In this document: in pieces, positions 50,853-59,682 of the stretch | Layout: every line of letters starts with the position of its first letter | How positions within the stretch are numbered: position 1 is the first letter of the stretch | NCBI GenBank assembly: GCA_002439165.1 | Contig: DJTE01000005.1 | Location: 62,001 to 126,000 of the forward strand | DNA: 64,000 nt | Reading direction: 5' to 3' | Source: Chryseobacterium indologenes | Lineage (GTDB): Bacteria > Bacteroidota > Bacteroidia > Flavobacteriales > Weeksellaceae | Translations under genes and position numbers: made by a program | Notes under the pieces: generated by a model | The model's input: only the letters and a program-made list of their open reading frames with translations | What the model was told of the DNA's origin: nothing | The model's database searches: none

Positions 50853-52175
50853 ATGAAGAACCTATACATCAATACCCGTTTTTTCTTTGCACTCATCGGA
50901 GTGGGGATCCTGTATGTTCTGGCATTTTTCTTTCCTTTTCTGATGACCATTGCCCATGTTGCGCTGGTGATTTGTTTTCTTGCAGCTATGGTAGATTATC
51001 TGCTGTTGTTTAATCAGAAAAACGGGCTTCAGGCACAAAGAATACTTCCGGAAAAACTGTCAAACGGTGATGAAAACTTCGTCAAAATCGATATTAAAAA
51101 CAATTACGGTTTTAAGATCAGTACCAAAATTATTGACGAAATCCCTTTCCAGTTCCAGAAAAGAGACTTTTTAATCCGGAAAACAATCGATCCCGGCAGA
51201 AATACCTATTTTCAGTACAGCCTGGAACCCAAAGAAAGAGGGGAGTACCACTTTGGAGGTCTGAATATATACGCATCTTCACCTCTGGGGCTGGTGGCTA
51301 AAAGATTCAGTTTCCAGAAAGACGCCATGCTGCCTTCTTATCCCTCTTTTGTACACCTTAGAAAATATGAACTGATGGCTTTGCAGAGCGAATTTATGCT
51401 GGGTGGAATCAAAAAAATCAGAAAACTGGGGCATACTATGGAATTTGAGCAGATCAAAGAATATGTTCCCGGAGATGATATAAGAACCATCAACTGGAAA
51501 GCCACTTCCAAAGCGAACCGATTAATGGTCAACCAGTTTCAGGATGAAAAATCACAGCGTATATTCATCCTTATTGATAAAGGACGGACGATGAAAATGC
51601 CGTTCAACGGACTGAGTCTGCTGGATTATTCCATCAATGCGGCAATGGCTTTGTCACACATCATTCTCAGGAAAGGAGACCGTGCCGGAATGATGACCTT
51701 TTCAAAGAAAACCGAAAATAAAGTGGCTGCGGAAAACAAATCAGGACAGCTGAGAAAAATATCAGAAGCACTTTACAACATCAAAACAGATTTTTTTGAA
51801 AGTGATTTCAACCGTCTTTATCAGGACGTAAAATATTCCCTTAACCAGAGAAGTCTCATACTGCTTTTTACAAACTTTGAAACACTGGACGGCCTGAACC
51901 GCCAGTTGAAATACCTCCGTGGAATTGCCAAAAATCACCTGCTGGTAGTCGTCTTCTTCAAAAACTCAGAACTTCAGACCCTGATCCATAAAAATCCTGA
52001 AAACATGCAGGAAATCTATGATGAGGTTATCGCCGAAAAATTTGAATTCGAAAAAAAACTCATCATCCAGGAATTACGCAAATACGGAATCTATACCGTT
52101 TATACTCTTCCTGAAAATTTAAATATCGATGTTATCAATAAATATCTGGAGATAAAAGCGAGAGGAATTTTATAA
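50853..52175 (+). CDS. DUF58-domain protein of the MoxR cluster
   Basis: A 440-residue protein. Two membrane helices occupy about residues 8-52. The DUF58 domain contains GHTMEFEQIKEYVPGDDIRTINWKATSKANRLMVNQFQ (about 190-230), a vWA-like continuation (IFILIDKGRTM, then LLLFTNFETLDG) and a C-terminal helical part. DUF58 proteins are membrane-anchored with a cytoplasmic vWA-related domain and are regulated by MoxR partners. It is the last gene of the cluster before the OsmC gene. The start ATG 50853 is well placed for the first helix. Confidence 0.9.
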   Translation: MKNLYINTRFFFALIGVGILYVLAFFFPFLMTIAHVALVICFLAAMVDYLLLFNQKNGLQAQRILPEKLSNGDENFVKIDIKNNYGFKISTKIIDEIPFQFQKRDFLIRKTIDPGRNTYFQYSLEPKERGEYHFGGLNIYASSPLGLVAKRFSFQKDAMLPSYPSFVHLRKYELMALQSEFMLGGIKKIRKLGHTMEFEQIKEYVPGDDIRTINWKATSKANRLMVNQFQDEKSQRIFILIDKGRTMKMPFNGLSLLDYSINAAMALSHIILRKGDRAGMMTFSKKTENKVAAENKSGQLRKISEALYNIKTDFFESDFNRLYQDVKYSLNQRSLILLFTNFETLDGLNRQLKYLRGIAKNHLLVVVFFKNSELQTLIHKNPENMQEIYDEVIAEKFEFEKKLIIQELRKYGIYTVYTLPENLNIDVINKYLEIKARGIL

Positions 52176-52216
52176 CTTTGCAATAAGCAATAAGCAATAA
52201 GCAATAAGCAATAATG
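52173..52216 (+). repeat. Five tandem copies of a 7-bp unit between promoter and start of the OsmC gene
   Basis: TAACTTTG (52173-52180), a TAnnTTTG-type -7 box, is followed directly by (GCAATAA)x5 (52180-52214). The last A of the fifth copy is the A of the ATG at 52214. The units fill the whole leader, including the ribosome-binding area, so a change in copy number would move start and promoter by 7 bp. Confidence 0.85.
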
Positions 52217-52633
52217 AAGATAACACTGAACAGAATAAACGACGATTTTCTATTTGAATGTACCAACTCCCAGGGAAATTCCATCCTTCTGGACAATACT
52301 TCACAACCCGGAGCAAAAGGAGTTTCTCCGATGGAAAGTGTTCTGATGGCCGTTGCCGGATGCAGCGGTATTGATGTAGTATCCATCCTGAAAAAACAGC
52401 GTCAGGAAATTACAGGATTCCAGGCAGAAGTAGAAGGGGAAAGAGTTCCCGTAGAAGATGCCAAACCATTCAAAGCCATCAAAGTAAAATTTCTTCTGGA
52501 AGGAAATATAGATCCTAAAAAAGCTTTAAAAGCAGCCCAGCTGTCTTTTGAAAAATACTGTTCCGTATCCAAAACACTTGAGCCGAATGTAGAAATCGGA
52601 TACGAAGTTCTTGTAAACGGAGAAAAAATATAA
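52214..52633 (+). CDS. OsmC-family protein
   Basis: A 139-residue protein of the OsmC/Ohr fold, a peroxide-reducing or thiol-related family. Visible are the first conserved region GVSPMESVLMAVAGCSGIDVVSIL, with Cys49 as the probable resolving or active Cys, and SFEKYCSVSKTLEPNVEIGYEV, with the second Cys. It has no signal peptide. It is probably independent of the DUF58 gene, having its own -7 box and a repeat-filled leader. A terminator lies just downstream. Confidence 0.88.
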   Translation: MKITLNRINDDFLFECTNSQGNSILLDNTSQPGAKGVSPMESVLMAVAGCSGIDVVSILKKQRQEITGFQAEVEGERVPVEDAKPFKAIKVKFLLEGNIDPKKALKAAQLSFEKYCSVSKTLEPNVEIGYEVLVNGEKI

Positions 52634-52650
52634 TTTAATATTCTAAACAC

Positions 52651-52682
52651 AAAAAACCGGACAATCTATCCGGTTTTTTTAT
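52651..52682. terminator. Bidirectional terminator after the OsmC gene
   Basis: AAAAAACCGGA (52651-52661) and TCCGGTTTTTT (52669-52679) form an 11-bp stem with T-runs on both sides. It also serves the minus-strand glucosidase whose stop is at 52710. Confidence 0.9.
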
Positions 52683-52709
52683 TACTCATCACCCATTACT
52701 GATTGCTCA

Positions 52710-55325
52710 TTAAAAAGTAAGTCTCGGCTTGAGCAGTTTGGCTACCGTGGCAGTCCATCCCGTCTGATGCGAAGCACCTACACCCCGGCCGTTGTCCCCG
52801 TGGAAATATTCAAAGAAAGTAATATAATCCTTAAAATGTTCATCATAATTGAACTTGGCATTTCCACCGTTGAAGGCGCGCTGCCCGTTTTCATCCTTTA
52901 AAAATATAGAACAGAGCCTGTGACTGATGTTTTGGGCCACTTCATCCAGGTTTCTCTTATCTCCGCTTCCGGTAGGGAATTCCACCTTTAGGCTGTTGCC
53001 ATAATAAAAATGGAAACGCTGTAAACTTTCCACGATCAGGAAGTTGATCGGGAACCAGATCGGCCCTCTCCAGTTACTGTTGCCGCCAAACATCCTGCTG
53101 TCACTTTCTGCCGGAGTATAATACACCACATTTTCAGATCCGTGTACAGAAAATACAAACGGGTTTTCCTCGTAAACTTTAGACATCGCCCGGATTCCGT
53201 AAGTACTCAGAAATTCCTTCTCGTCAAGCATCCGGGTTAAAACTTTCGTCAGCCTGTTCTTACGCAGAATACTCATCAGGTGCTTTCTGCCATGCCCTTC
53301 CTCATCCCAGTGCGAAACGAGTTTGGTAAGTTCCGGCTTATTCTTTAAGATCCACTCCATTCTGCTTCTGAAATTAGGCATCTTCTCCAATAATCTGTGA
53401 TCAACAATCTCCACAGCAAACAAAGGAATCAGGCCCACGATGCTTCTTAACCGTAATGAAACACTTTCCCCGTTGCCAAGCTGAAGCACGTCATAAAAGA
53501 AACCGTCTTCCTCATTCCACAGACCTTCTTTGCCGTCTCCGAGGTTTTCCATCGCTTCAGCGATATACAGATAATGTTCAAAAAATTTAATGGCCATATC
53601 TTCATAAACCTGATAATATTGGGCAAGTTCCATCGCAATCCGCATCATATTCAGCGCATACATCGCCATCCAGCTTGTTCCGTCCGCCTGCTCAAGATGC
53701 TGACCGTCTTTCAGTTCCATATTTCTGTCGAAAGCTCCGATATTATCAAGTCCCAGAAATCCACCCCCGAAAATATTATTCCCGCTTTTATCCTTCCGGT
53801 TTACCCACCAGGTAAAATTAAGGAGCAGTTTCTGGAATACCTTCTCAAGGAATAAAAGATCGGGTTTACCGTTTTGTTTTTCATCAATTTTGAAAACCCT
53901 GAAACAGGACCAGGCATGTACCGGGGGATTTACATCACTCATATTCCATTCGTAGGCAGGAAGCTGCCCGTTCGGATGCATATACCATTCCTTCGTAAGC
54001 AGAAGAAGCTGTCCTTTTGCAAACTCAGCATCGATAATAGAAAACGGAACACAGTGAAACGCCAGATCCCAGGTTGCATACCACGGATATTCCCATTTAT
54101 CAGGCATCGAAATAATATCCTTATTGTGAAGATGATTCCACTCCGTATTCCTTACATATTCATTAAAATTTCTCGGAGCATCAAAATTGGGATCACCTTT
54201 CAGCCACTTTCCGATGTTGTAATGATAAAACTGCTTGTTCCATAAAAGCCCGGCAAAAGCCTGTCTCTGTACATTTCTTTCATCTTCATCAGTGGTATCA
54301 TTCTGAATTTCATTATAAAATTCATGGGTTTCCGCAATCCTTGTATTGAAAATTTCATCAAATAATTCAAAAGGTTCATCCGTTTCCTCCGGACACAGTC
54401 TGAAGTCAAAAGTTTTGGACTTTCCCGCTTCGATGATTTCATCAATTAAAAAAGAAGCTTTGGTTCCCTTCTTTTCCGGATTTACAGTATTGCTTCCATA
54501 GATAACAAAATCATTAATGCCATCTTTAAAATAGGTATTTTCAGCATGAGGAGCGCCATACAGTTTGGAAGTGTTGGTTTCATTATCACAGAAAACACTC
54601 TGTGCATCCGTATTTCTTGAATAAAACTTTTTAATTGAAATACTGTCGTGCCCAATATCAATAGATCCGTCACCGGATGCATTCAACTGGCCTTTGTAGG
54701 TATTATAGCCCCATTTCCAGTTATTTCTGAACCAGGCGGTAGGCATTATTACAATCGGGGCAGCATGCCGGCTTCTGTTACAAACCGTTACCCTCGCAAG
54801 AATATTATTGTGATCAGCCTTACAGTATTCAATAAAAATATCAAAATACTCATCATTATCAAAGATTCCCGTATCAAAAATTTCATATTCAGGCTCCTTC
54901 TTACTGCGTCTTCCATTCTCTGTAACAAGCTCGTCATACGGAAACGCATTGATCGGGTACTTATACACCATCTTCATATAGCTGTGAGTAGGCGTATTGT
55001 CCAGGTAATAAAAAATTTCCTTAATATCCTCCCCGTGATTTCCCTGAGGATTACTCAGCCCGAAAAAACGTTCCTTAACGATCTTATCTTTCTTATTCCA
55101 GAAAGAAAATGCAAAACAGAAAAGCTGCTTTACATCAGAAATTCCGGCAATACCTTCTTCCCCCCACCGGTAAGCATAGCTTTCGGCATTGTCATGGTTG
55201 GTGAAATTCCAGGCATTTCCGTTAGGGCTATAATCTTCCCGTACATTTCCCCATTGCCGGTTGCTTACGTATGGACCCCAGTTTTTCCATTGTATATTTT
55301 GTAATCTTTCCTTTTCAACAGTCAT
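52710..55325 (-). CDS. GH63/MGH1-like glucosidase
   Basis: An 871-residue protein that lacks a signal peptide. The N-terminal domain begins with WGPYVSNRQWGNVREDYSPNGNAWNF, and the (alpha/alpha)6-barrel half carries ATWDLAFHC, QLPAYEWNMSDVNPPVHAW, LEQADGTSWMAMYALNMM and, near the end, GGNSNWRGPIWFP. These match the bacterial glycoside hydrolase family 63 (mannosyl-oligosaccharide glucosidase-like) group. It is likely a cytosolic or periplasmic glucosidase acting on alpha-glucosides, with the exact substrate unknown. It is isolated from the plus-strand genes by a terminator at one end and the riboswitch region at the other. Confidence 0.85.
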   Translation of the reverse strand: MTVEKERLQNIQWKNWGPYVSNRQWGNVREDYSPNGNAWNFTNHDNAESYAYRWGEEGIAGISDVKQLFCFAFSFWNKKDKIVKERFFGLSNPQGNHGEDIKEIFYYLDNTPTHSYMKMVYKYPINAFPYDELVTENGRRSKKEPEYEIFDTGIFDNDEYFDIFIEYCKADHNNILARVTVCNRSRHAAPIVIMPTAWFRNNWKWGYNTYKGQLNASGDGSIDIGHDSISIKKFYSRNTDAQSVFCDNETNTSKLYGAPHAENTYFKDGINDFVIYGSNTVNPEKKGTKASFLIDEIIEAGKSKTFDFRLCPEETDEPFELFDEIFNTRIAETHEFYNEIQNDTTDEDERNVQRQAFAGLLWNKQFYHYNIGKWLKGDPNFDAPRNFNEYVRNTEWNHLHNKDIISMPDKWEYPWYATWDLAFHCVPFSIIDAEFAKGQLLLLTKEWYMHPNGQLPAYEWNMSDVNPPVHAWSCFRVFKIDEKQNGKPDLLFLEKVFQKLLLNFTWWVNRKDKSGNNIFGGGFLGLDNIGAFDRNMELKDGQHLEQADGTSWMAMYALNMMRIAMELAQYYQVYEDMAIKFFEHYLYIAEAMENLGDGKEGLWNEEDGFFYDVLQLGNGESVSLRLRSIVGLIPLFAVEIVDHRLLEKMPNFRSRMEWILKNKPELTKLVSHWDEEGHGRKHLMSILRKNRLTKVLTRMLDEKEFLSTYGIRAMSKVYEENPFVFSVHGSENVVYYTPAESDSRMFGGNSNWRGPIWFPINFLIVESLQRFHFYYGNSLKVEFPTGSGDKRNLDEVAQNISHRLCSIFLKDENGQRAFNGGNAKFNYDEHFKDYITFFEYFHGDNGRGVGASHQTGWTATVAKLLKPRLTF

Positions 55326-55682
55326 ATCTCATCATTTTTTTTCAGCACGAAGGTAGTTTTTTTGAAAAATAATTCCAATTTTTTTCATCTGAACAATCCT
55401 TAACACATCCCTGAAACTCTTCTGTTTATAGGCTTTTTTAATATTAAATAAAATTTTTTTAAATATTTAAAAGAAAAGAACTACCTTTGCACCATTCGAT
55501 CATTCAAATATTGAAAATGTTATCAAGAAAGGTTGAGGGATTAGACCCGATGAAACCTTAGCAACCCTTTGCGCAAGCAGAGAAGGTGCTACGTTCTACC
55601 AAGATTATTTTGGACAGATAACTTACTGAAGTTCTTTTCAGCCATTTCCTGTGGCATTTTCAATTGTATTAAAATAATAGAA
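55326..55682. other. Intergenic region with a SAM riboswitch
   Basis: The 357-bp gap holds the glucosidase promoter on the minus strand, an AT-rich spacer and, on the plus strand, the SAM-I aptamer (55519-55622) that opens the methionine gene run. After the aptamer comes a short stem-like region (about 55625-55680) that probably acts as the expression platform. Confidence 0.8.
55519..55622 (+). ncRNA. SAM-I (S-box) riboswitch
   Basis: The P1 stem pairs GTTATC (55519-55524) with GATAAC (55617-55622). Inside are the conserved SAM-I segments AAGAAAGGTTGAGGGATTAG, ACCCGATGAAACC, TTAGCAACCC and AGAAGGTGCTACGTTC. This aptamer class binds S-adenosylmethionine and shuts off downstream expression when methionine supply is high. 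It stands directly before metX-like and homoserine dehydrogenase genes, in agreement with that role. Confidence 0.93.
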
Positions 55683-56621
55683 TTGAAAACAGAACTAAAC
55701 TATATTAATCTTTCGTATCAGACATATTCCCAAAAAGAATACAATATCCCGCTGACCTATCAGATCTTCGGGAAAGACCTGTTTACAGCCCCGATTATTC
55801 TTATCAATCATGCCCTTACCGGAAACTCAGATGTATCCGGTGAAAAAGGCTGGTGGAAACAGCTGGTAGGAGAAAATCAGGTGGTTGATACCCGTCAGTA
55901 TACTGTTCTGTGCTTCAATATTCCCGGAAACGGATATGATGATTTTTTAATTGACGATTATGAAGACTTTACACCATCAGATATAGCCAATATATTCCTG
56001 AAAGGGCTGGAAGCTTTACAGATCAGAAAACTATATGCCATTATCGGAGGTTCACTTGGTGGAGGAATTGCCTGGGAAATGCTTGCCAAGAGGCCTGAGC
56101 TGGCTGAAATATGTATTCCCATAGCCTGCGATTACAGAACCCACGACTGGCTTCATGCGCAGTGCCTCGTCCAGAAATTCTTATTGAACAGCCAGGATGA
56201 ACCTTTACAAAAAGCAAGAATTCATGCCATGTTGTGTTACAGAACTCCACAGTCATTGAACAGCAGATTTCAAAACCACTATGATCAGGAAAAACAAAGA
56301 CTGAAATCAGAAGATTGGTTAATATATCATGGGAATGTATTAAACGAAAGATTTAGTTTAAAAGCTTATAAACTGATGAATCATTTACTGATGAATATTA
56401 ATGCAGATGAAACCGCACTGGAGAAAATACAGGCACGAATGCACATGATCTCCGTAGATACAGACCTCTTCTTTCCAGCTTCCGAAATCCGGACGTGCTT
56501 TGAAAATTTAAAAAAGACAAAGAAGAATATTTCTTATCACGAGATCCGGTCTATACACGGGCACGATGCCTTCCTGATGGAATATCAACAATTAAATAAT
56601 ATCATTAAAAACATTTTATAG
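55683..56621 (+). CDS. metX: Homoserine O-acetyltransferase-like alpha/beta hydrolase
   Basis: A 312-residue protein; the best start is TTG 55683, giving MKTELNYINLSYQTYSQKEY. An earlier in-frame ATG at 55569 lies inside the riboswitch, so it is rejected. The family pattern is visible: LINHALTGNSDVSG, NIPGNGYDDF, nucleophile Ser124 in IIGGSLGGGIAW, an acid in SVDTDLFFPA and a final His in HGHDAF. Members transfer an acetyl or succinyl group to homoserine in the first step of methionine synthesis. Its size is somewhat below a typical MetX (~350). It is controlled by the SAM riboswitch and followed after 4 bp by the homoserine dehydrogenase gene. Confidence 0.87.
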   Translation: MKTELNYINLSYQTYSQKEYNIPLTYQIFGKDLFTAPIILINHALTGNSDVSGEKGWWKQLVGENQVVDTRQYTVLCFNIPGNGYDDFLIDDYEDFTPSDIANIFLKGLEALQIRKLYAIIGGSLGGGIAWEMLAKRPELAEICIPIACDYRTHDWLHAQCLVQKFLLNSQDEPLQKARIHAMLCYRTPQSLNSRFQNHYDQEKQRLKSEDWLIYHGNVLNERFSLKAYKLMNHLLMNINADETALEKIQARMHMISVDTDLFFPASEIRTCFENLKKTKKNISYHEIRSIHGHDAFLMEYQQLNNIIKNIL

Positions 56622-56625
56622 AGAA

Positions 56626-58164
56626 ATGAAAAATGCTAACGAAATAAAATTTTTAAAAAACAGATCAATCGTCAAATTTGAAGGAGAAGATTTCCTGGGA
56701 GAAATAGGAATTGACGGACGAATTTTTAAAGCGCTTACCTTAGCACGCATCAGTGTAGGCGTAATCTCTCAGCAAGCCATAGAAAACGGGATTTCTATTC
56801 TTGTTCACGAAAGTGACGCTGAAAAAGCAGTAGCCTGCCTTATCGATGAATTTGAAGCAGAAAGAAAATCAGGAAAAGTCTCACAGATTTATAGTATCAA
56901 TAACGTTTCTGTAATAGGATTTGTAGCGGAAGACTTCAACAAGGTCTTTGCAGAACTGGCGAGAAACAACGTCTTTCCGTTACTTTTAAATCAGGTGGCA
57001 GGCGAAAATAGGGTGAACATTGTCGTAACTTCTTCACAGGATGAAAAAACCAAAAATATTATAGAATCTGAAATATTCAAAAAACCAAAGACCGTTCATC
57101 TGGCAATTATTGGTCACGGTAACGTTGGGAAAACCCTGATAGAACAGGTTCTGGAATCTTCAGATGAAATTAAAAGACGCAAAAAAATAGATCTTAAAGT
57201 AGTTGCTGTTGCCAACTCAAAGAAAATAGCTTTCAATAAAAAAGGTTTTGATGCGAACTGGAGAGATGAGGTCCTTGCCGCAGAACATTCGTCAGACGTT
57301 CAGGAGCTGATCAGTTTTTCCAGAGAAAACCAGCTGGAAAACCTTATTGTTGTGGATAATACAGCAAGTAAGGATTTCGTTAAAAACTATCATACCCTTG
57401 CTGAAAACGGTTTCGATCTGGTTTCTTCCAATAAAATATTCAATACCCTTCCCATCGAAGAATACCGTAAACTAAGATATACGTTAAGCAAAAACAACAG
57501 ACGTTATCTGTACGAAACCAATGTAGGGGCAGGCCTTCCATTAATTGATACCATCAAGCTGCTGCACCTTTCAGGAGAAAATATCACAAGAATAAAAGGA
57601 GTATTCTCCGGAACACTGAGCTACGTCTTTAATAATTTTTCTTTGAGAAACGATAAGTTTTCAACAATTATCAGCGAAGCGTTGGAAAAAGGTTACACAG
57701 AACCGGACCCGAGAGAAGATTTATCAGGAAATGATGTAGCAAGAAAACTACTGATCTTGGCAAGAGAATTAGATTTAATCAACGAATTTGAAGATATCAG
57801 TATTCAGAACCTGGTGCCGGAAAGCTTACTTTCAGTTTCAAAAACAGAATTCCTTTCGAGACTTGACGAACTGGATGAAGAATATCAGAAGATCAAAGAA
57901 AATCAGGAACCCGGCCATGTATTGAGATATGTCGGTGATTTGCACGGTGACCTGCAGAAAGATAAAGGCGAATTGGATGTAAAACTGATCTCTGTTCCTG
58001 CCACTTCAGCATTGGGACAGTTAAAAGGCTCAGATTCCATCTTCGAAATCTACACAGAAAGCTATGGCGAAAATCCTATCGTCATCATGGGGGCCGGAGC
58101 CGGAGCACAGGTAACCGCAAGAGGCGTCTTCGGAGATATTTTAAGAGTAAGTGAAACCAAATAA
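56626..58164 (+). CDS. Homoserine dehydrogenase with N-terminal ACT-like regulatory region
   Basis: A 512-residue protein. The first ~155 residues look like paired ACT domains (LTLARISVGVISQQAIENGI, VFAELARNNVFPLLLNQVAG). From about residue 160 the NAD(P)-binding Rossmann fold begins (LAIIGHGNVGKTLIEQVL), followed by the catalytic segment (YETNVGAGLPLIDTIKLLHLSGENI, KGYTEPDPREDLSGNDVARK). It makes homoserine from aspartate semialdehyde, and the ACT part suggests amino-acid feedback control. There is no aspartokinase domain in this chain. It lies directly after the metX-like gene. Confidence 0.9.
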   Translation: MKNANEIKFLKNRSIVKFEGEDFLGEIGIDGRIFKALTLARISVGVISQQAIENGISILVHESDAEKAVACLIDEFEAERKSGKVSQIYSINNVSVIGFVAEDFNKVFAELARNNVFPLLLNQVAGENRVNIVVTSSQDEKTKNIIESEIFKKPKTVHLAIIGHGNVGKTLIEQVLESSDEIKRRKKIDLKVVAVANSKKIAFNKKGFDANWRDEVLAAEHSSDVQELISFSRENQLENLIVVDNTASKDFVKNYHTLAENGFDLVSSNKIFNTLPIEEYRKLRYTLSKNNRRYLYETNVGAGLPLIDTIKLLHLSGENITRIKGVFSGTLSYVFNNFSLRNDKFSTIISEALEKGYTEPDPREDLSGNDVARKLLILARELDLINEFEDISIQNLVPESLLSVSKTEFLSRLDELDEEYQKIKENQEPGHVLRYVGDLHGDLQKDKGELDVKLISVPATSALGQLKGSDSIFEIYTESYGENPIVIMGAGAGAQVTARGVFGDILRVSETK

Positions 58165-58181
58165 TTAATGTAATAATAGAT

Positions 58182-58205
58182 CAATGTAACAATGTAGCAA
58201 TGTAA
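58182..58205. repeat. Short tandem array of an 8-bp unit
   Basis: Three copies of CAATGTA[AG] in a row (58182-58189, 58190-58197 and 58198-58205), in a low-complexity gap after the homoserine dehydrogenase gene. It has no clear function and is probably a replication-slippage product. Confidence 0.6.
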
Positions 58206-58312
58206 CAGTTTACCAATATAATGATCGTTACCGTTGTCGTTATTTTGAGCCAAATGCAGAGTTTGTATCATCCATTATTACACTGCTATAACCGATATAT
58301 TAATTACCAGGA

Positions 58313-58365
58313 AGAGTCCCGAAGGGACGATTTAGCCGGATAGAACGCAGTCCTATCTATCAAAA
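58313..58365. repeat. Two-hairpin intergenic repeat, copy B
   Basis: GAGTCCC-GAA-GGGACGATTTAG is followed by ATAG-AACGCAGTC-CTAT and TATCAAAA. It is the second copy of the repeat seen at 49314 and 59621, here between the homoserine dehydrogenase and metZ-like genes. Confidence 0.8.
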
Positions 58366-58449
58366 TTACCCAAATTATTAAAATTGTCAAACAATCCCAA
58401 TATATATAATGCAGCACCATTCGTGCTACACGACCAAAATTAAAACTAT

Positions 58450-59610
58450 ATGGAGAATTTCGAAACATCAGCCATAAGAACCCAGACCGAAAGGTCCCAG
58501 TTTGATGAACATTCCACGCCGTTATACCTTACATCCAGCTTTATTTTTCAGGATGCGGAAGATATGAGAGCGAGCTTTGCCGAAGAAAAACCAAAAAACC
58601 TATATAGCCGTTTCTCGAACCCTAACGTCAGTGAATTCACAGAAAAGATCGCTAAAATGGAAGGTGCAGAAGCAGGATATGCATTCGCAACAGGAATGGC
58701 AGCTATATACTCCACATTTGCAGCCTTGCTGAACGCTGGAGATCATATTGTAAGCTGTCAGTCTGTTTTCGGATCTACTCACACATTGTTTACAAAGTAT
58801 TTCCCGAAATGGAATATCGAGACCACCTATTTTAAAGCAGAAGATGCAGAAAATGTAGAACAGTACATACAGCCTAATACAAAGATCCTGTACCTTGAAA
58901 CCCCTACCAATCCGGCTATTGAGATTCTTGATCTCGAATTCTTCGGACAGATTGCCAAAAAACACAATCTGATTTTCATTGTAGATAATTGTTTTGCAAC
59001 ACCTTATCTTCAGCAGCCTGTCAAATATGGTGCAGATATTGTTGTACATTCTGCAACGAAGCTGATTGACGGACAGGGAAGAGTATTGGGGGGTGTAGCA
59101 GTAGGGAGAGAAGATCTGATCAGGGAAATCTATCTTTTTGCAAGAAATACAGGGCCGGCAATGTCACCTTTCAATGCATGGGTATTGTCAAAAAGTTTGG
59201 AAACATTGGCGATCCGCGTAGAAAAACATTGTGAGAATGCATTGAAAGTGGCAGCGTTTTTAGAAAGCCACGCCAATGTAGAATTAGTAAAATATCCTTT
59301 CCTGCCATCTCACCCAAGCTATGAAATTGCAAAAAAACAGATGAAGCTGGGCGGAAATATCGTAGCATTTGAAATTAAAGGAGGAATTGAGGGCGGAAGA
59401 AACTTCCTGGATAAGATAAAAATGTGCTCTCTTTCTGCCAATCTTGGTGATACAAGAACGATCGTAACACACCCTGCATCAACCACTCACTCAAAACTGA
59501 CAGATGAAGAACGGAACGAAGTGGGAATCACCGCAGGCCTGGTACGCTGTTCAGTAGGTCTGGAATATGTAGATGATATTATCGCAGATTTAAAGCAGGC
59601 ATTAGACTAA
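58450..59610 (+). CDS. metZ: O-succinyl/acetylhomoserine sulfhydrylase (PLP enzyme, MetZ/MetB-like)
   Basis: A 386-residue PLP-dependent transsulfuration enzyme. The PLP Lys is Lys204 in HSATKLIDGQGR; other conserved stretches are YSRFSNPNVSEF, FATGMAAIYSTFAAL, YLETPTNPAIEILDLEF and CSLSANLGDTRTIVTHPAST. It would convert activated homoserine plus sulfide to homocysteine. Sequence alone cannot separate the sulfhydrylase from cystathionine gamma-synthase; the short C terminus (386) and placement next to a metX-like gene favour a sulfhydrylase. Two copies of the two-hairpin repeat flank it. Confidence 0.85.
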   Translation: MENFETSAIRTQTERSQFDEHSTPLYLTSSFIFQDAEDMRASFAEEKPKNLYSRFSNPNVSEFTEKIAKMEGAEAGYAFATGMAAIYSTFAALLNAGDHIVSCQSVFGSTHTLFTKYFPKWNIETTYFKAEDAENVEQYIQPNTKILYLETPTNPAIEILDLEFFGQIAKKHNLIFIVDNCFATPYLQQPVKYGADIVVHSATKLIDGQGRVLGGVAVGREDLIREIYLFARNTGPAMSPFNAWVLSKSLETLAIRVEKHCENALKVAAFLESHANVELVKYPFLPSHPSYEIAKKQMKLGGNIVAFEIKGGIEGGRNFLDKIKMCSLSANLGDTRTIVTHPASTTHSKLTDEERNEVGITAGLVRCSVGLEYVDDIIADLKQALD

Positions 59611-59620
59611 TTCAATAAAC

Positions 59621-59680
59621 AGAGCCCCGAAGGGGCGATTTAACAAAGTATAGGACGCAATCCTATGCTCTATCAAAAAA
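59621..59680. repeat. Two-hairpin intergenic repeat, copy C
   Basis: AGAGCCCC-GAA-GGGGCGATTTAAC, then ATAGGA-CGCAA-TCCTAT, then TATCAAAAA. Compared with copies A and B, a stem base pair in the first hairpin has changed on both sides (T to C on the left, A to G on the right), which keeps pairing. It lies directly upstream of the metH N-terminal gene. Confidence 0.85.
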
Positions 59681-59682
59681 AT

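Noticed and set aside
52180..52214. Tandem GCAATAA units as a CRISPR array
   Set aside because: The units are contiguous without spacers and only 7 bp long, so this is a simple sequence repeat, not CRISPR.
55569..55682. Upstream start for the metX-like gene
   Set aside because: It lies within the SAM riboswitch aptamer, and the first 38 residues show no conservation.
59665..59682. ATG six codons upstream of the metH N-terminal half
   Set aside because: It lies in the end of the two-hairpin repeat; the second ATG at 59683 begins the conserved protein.
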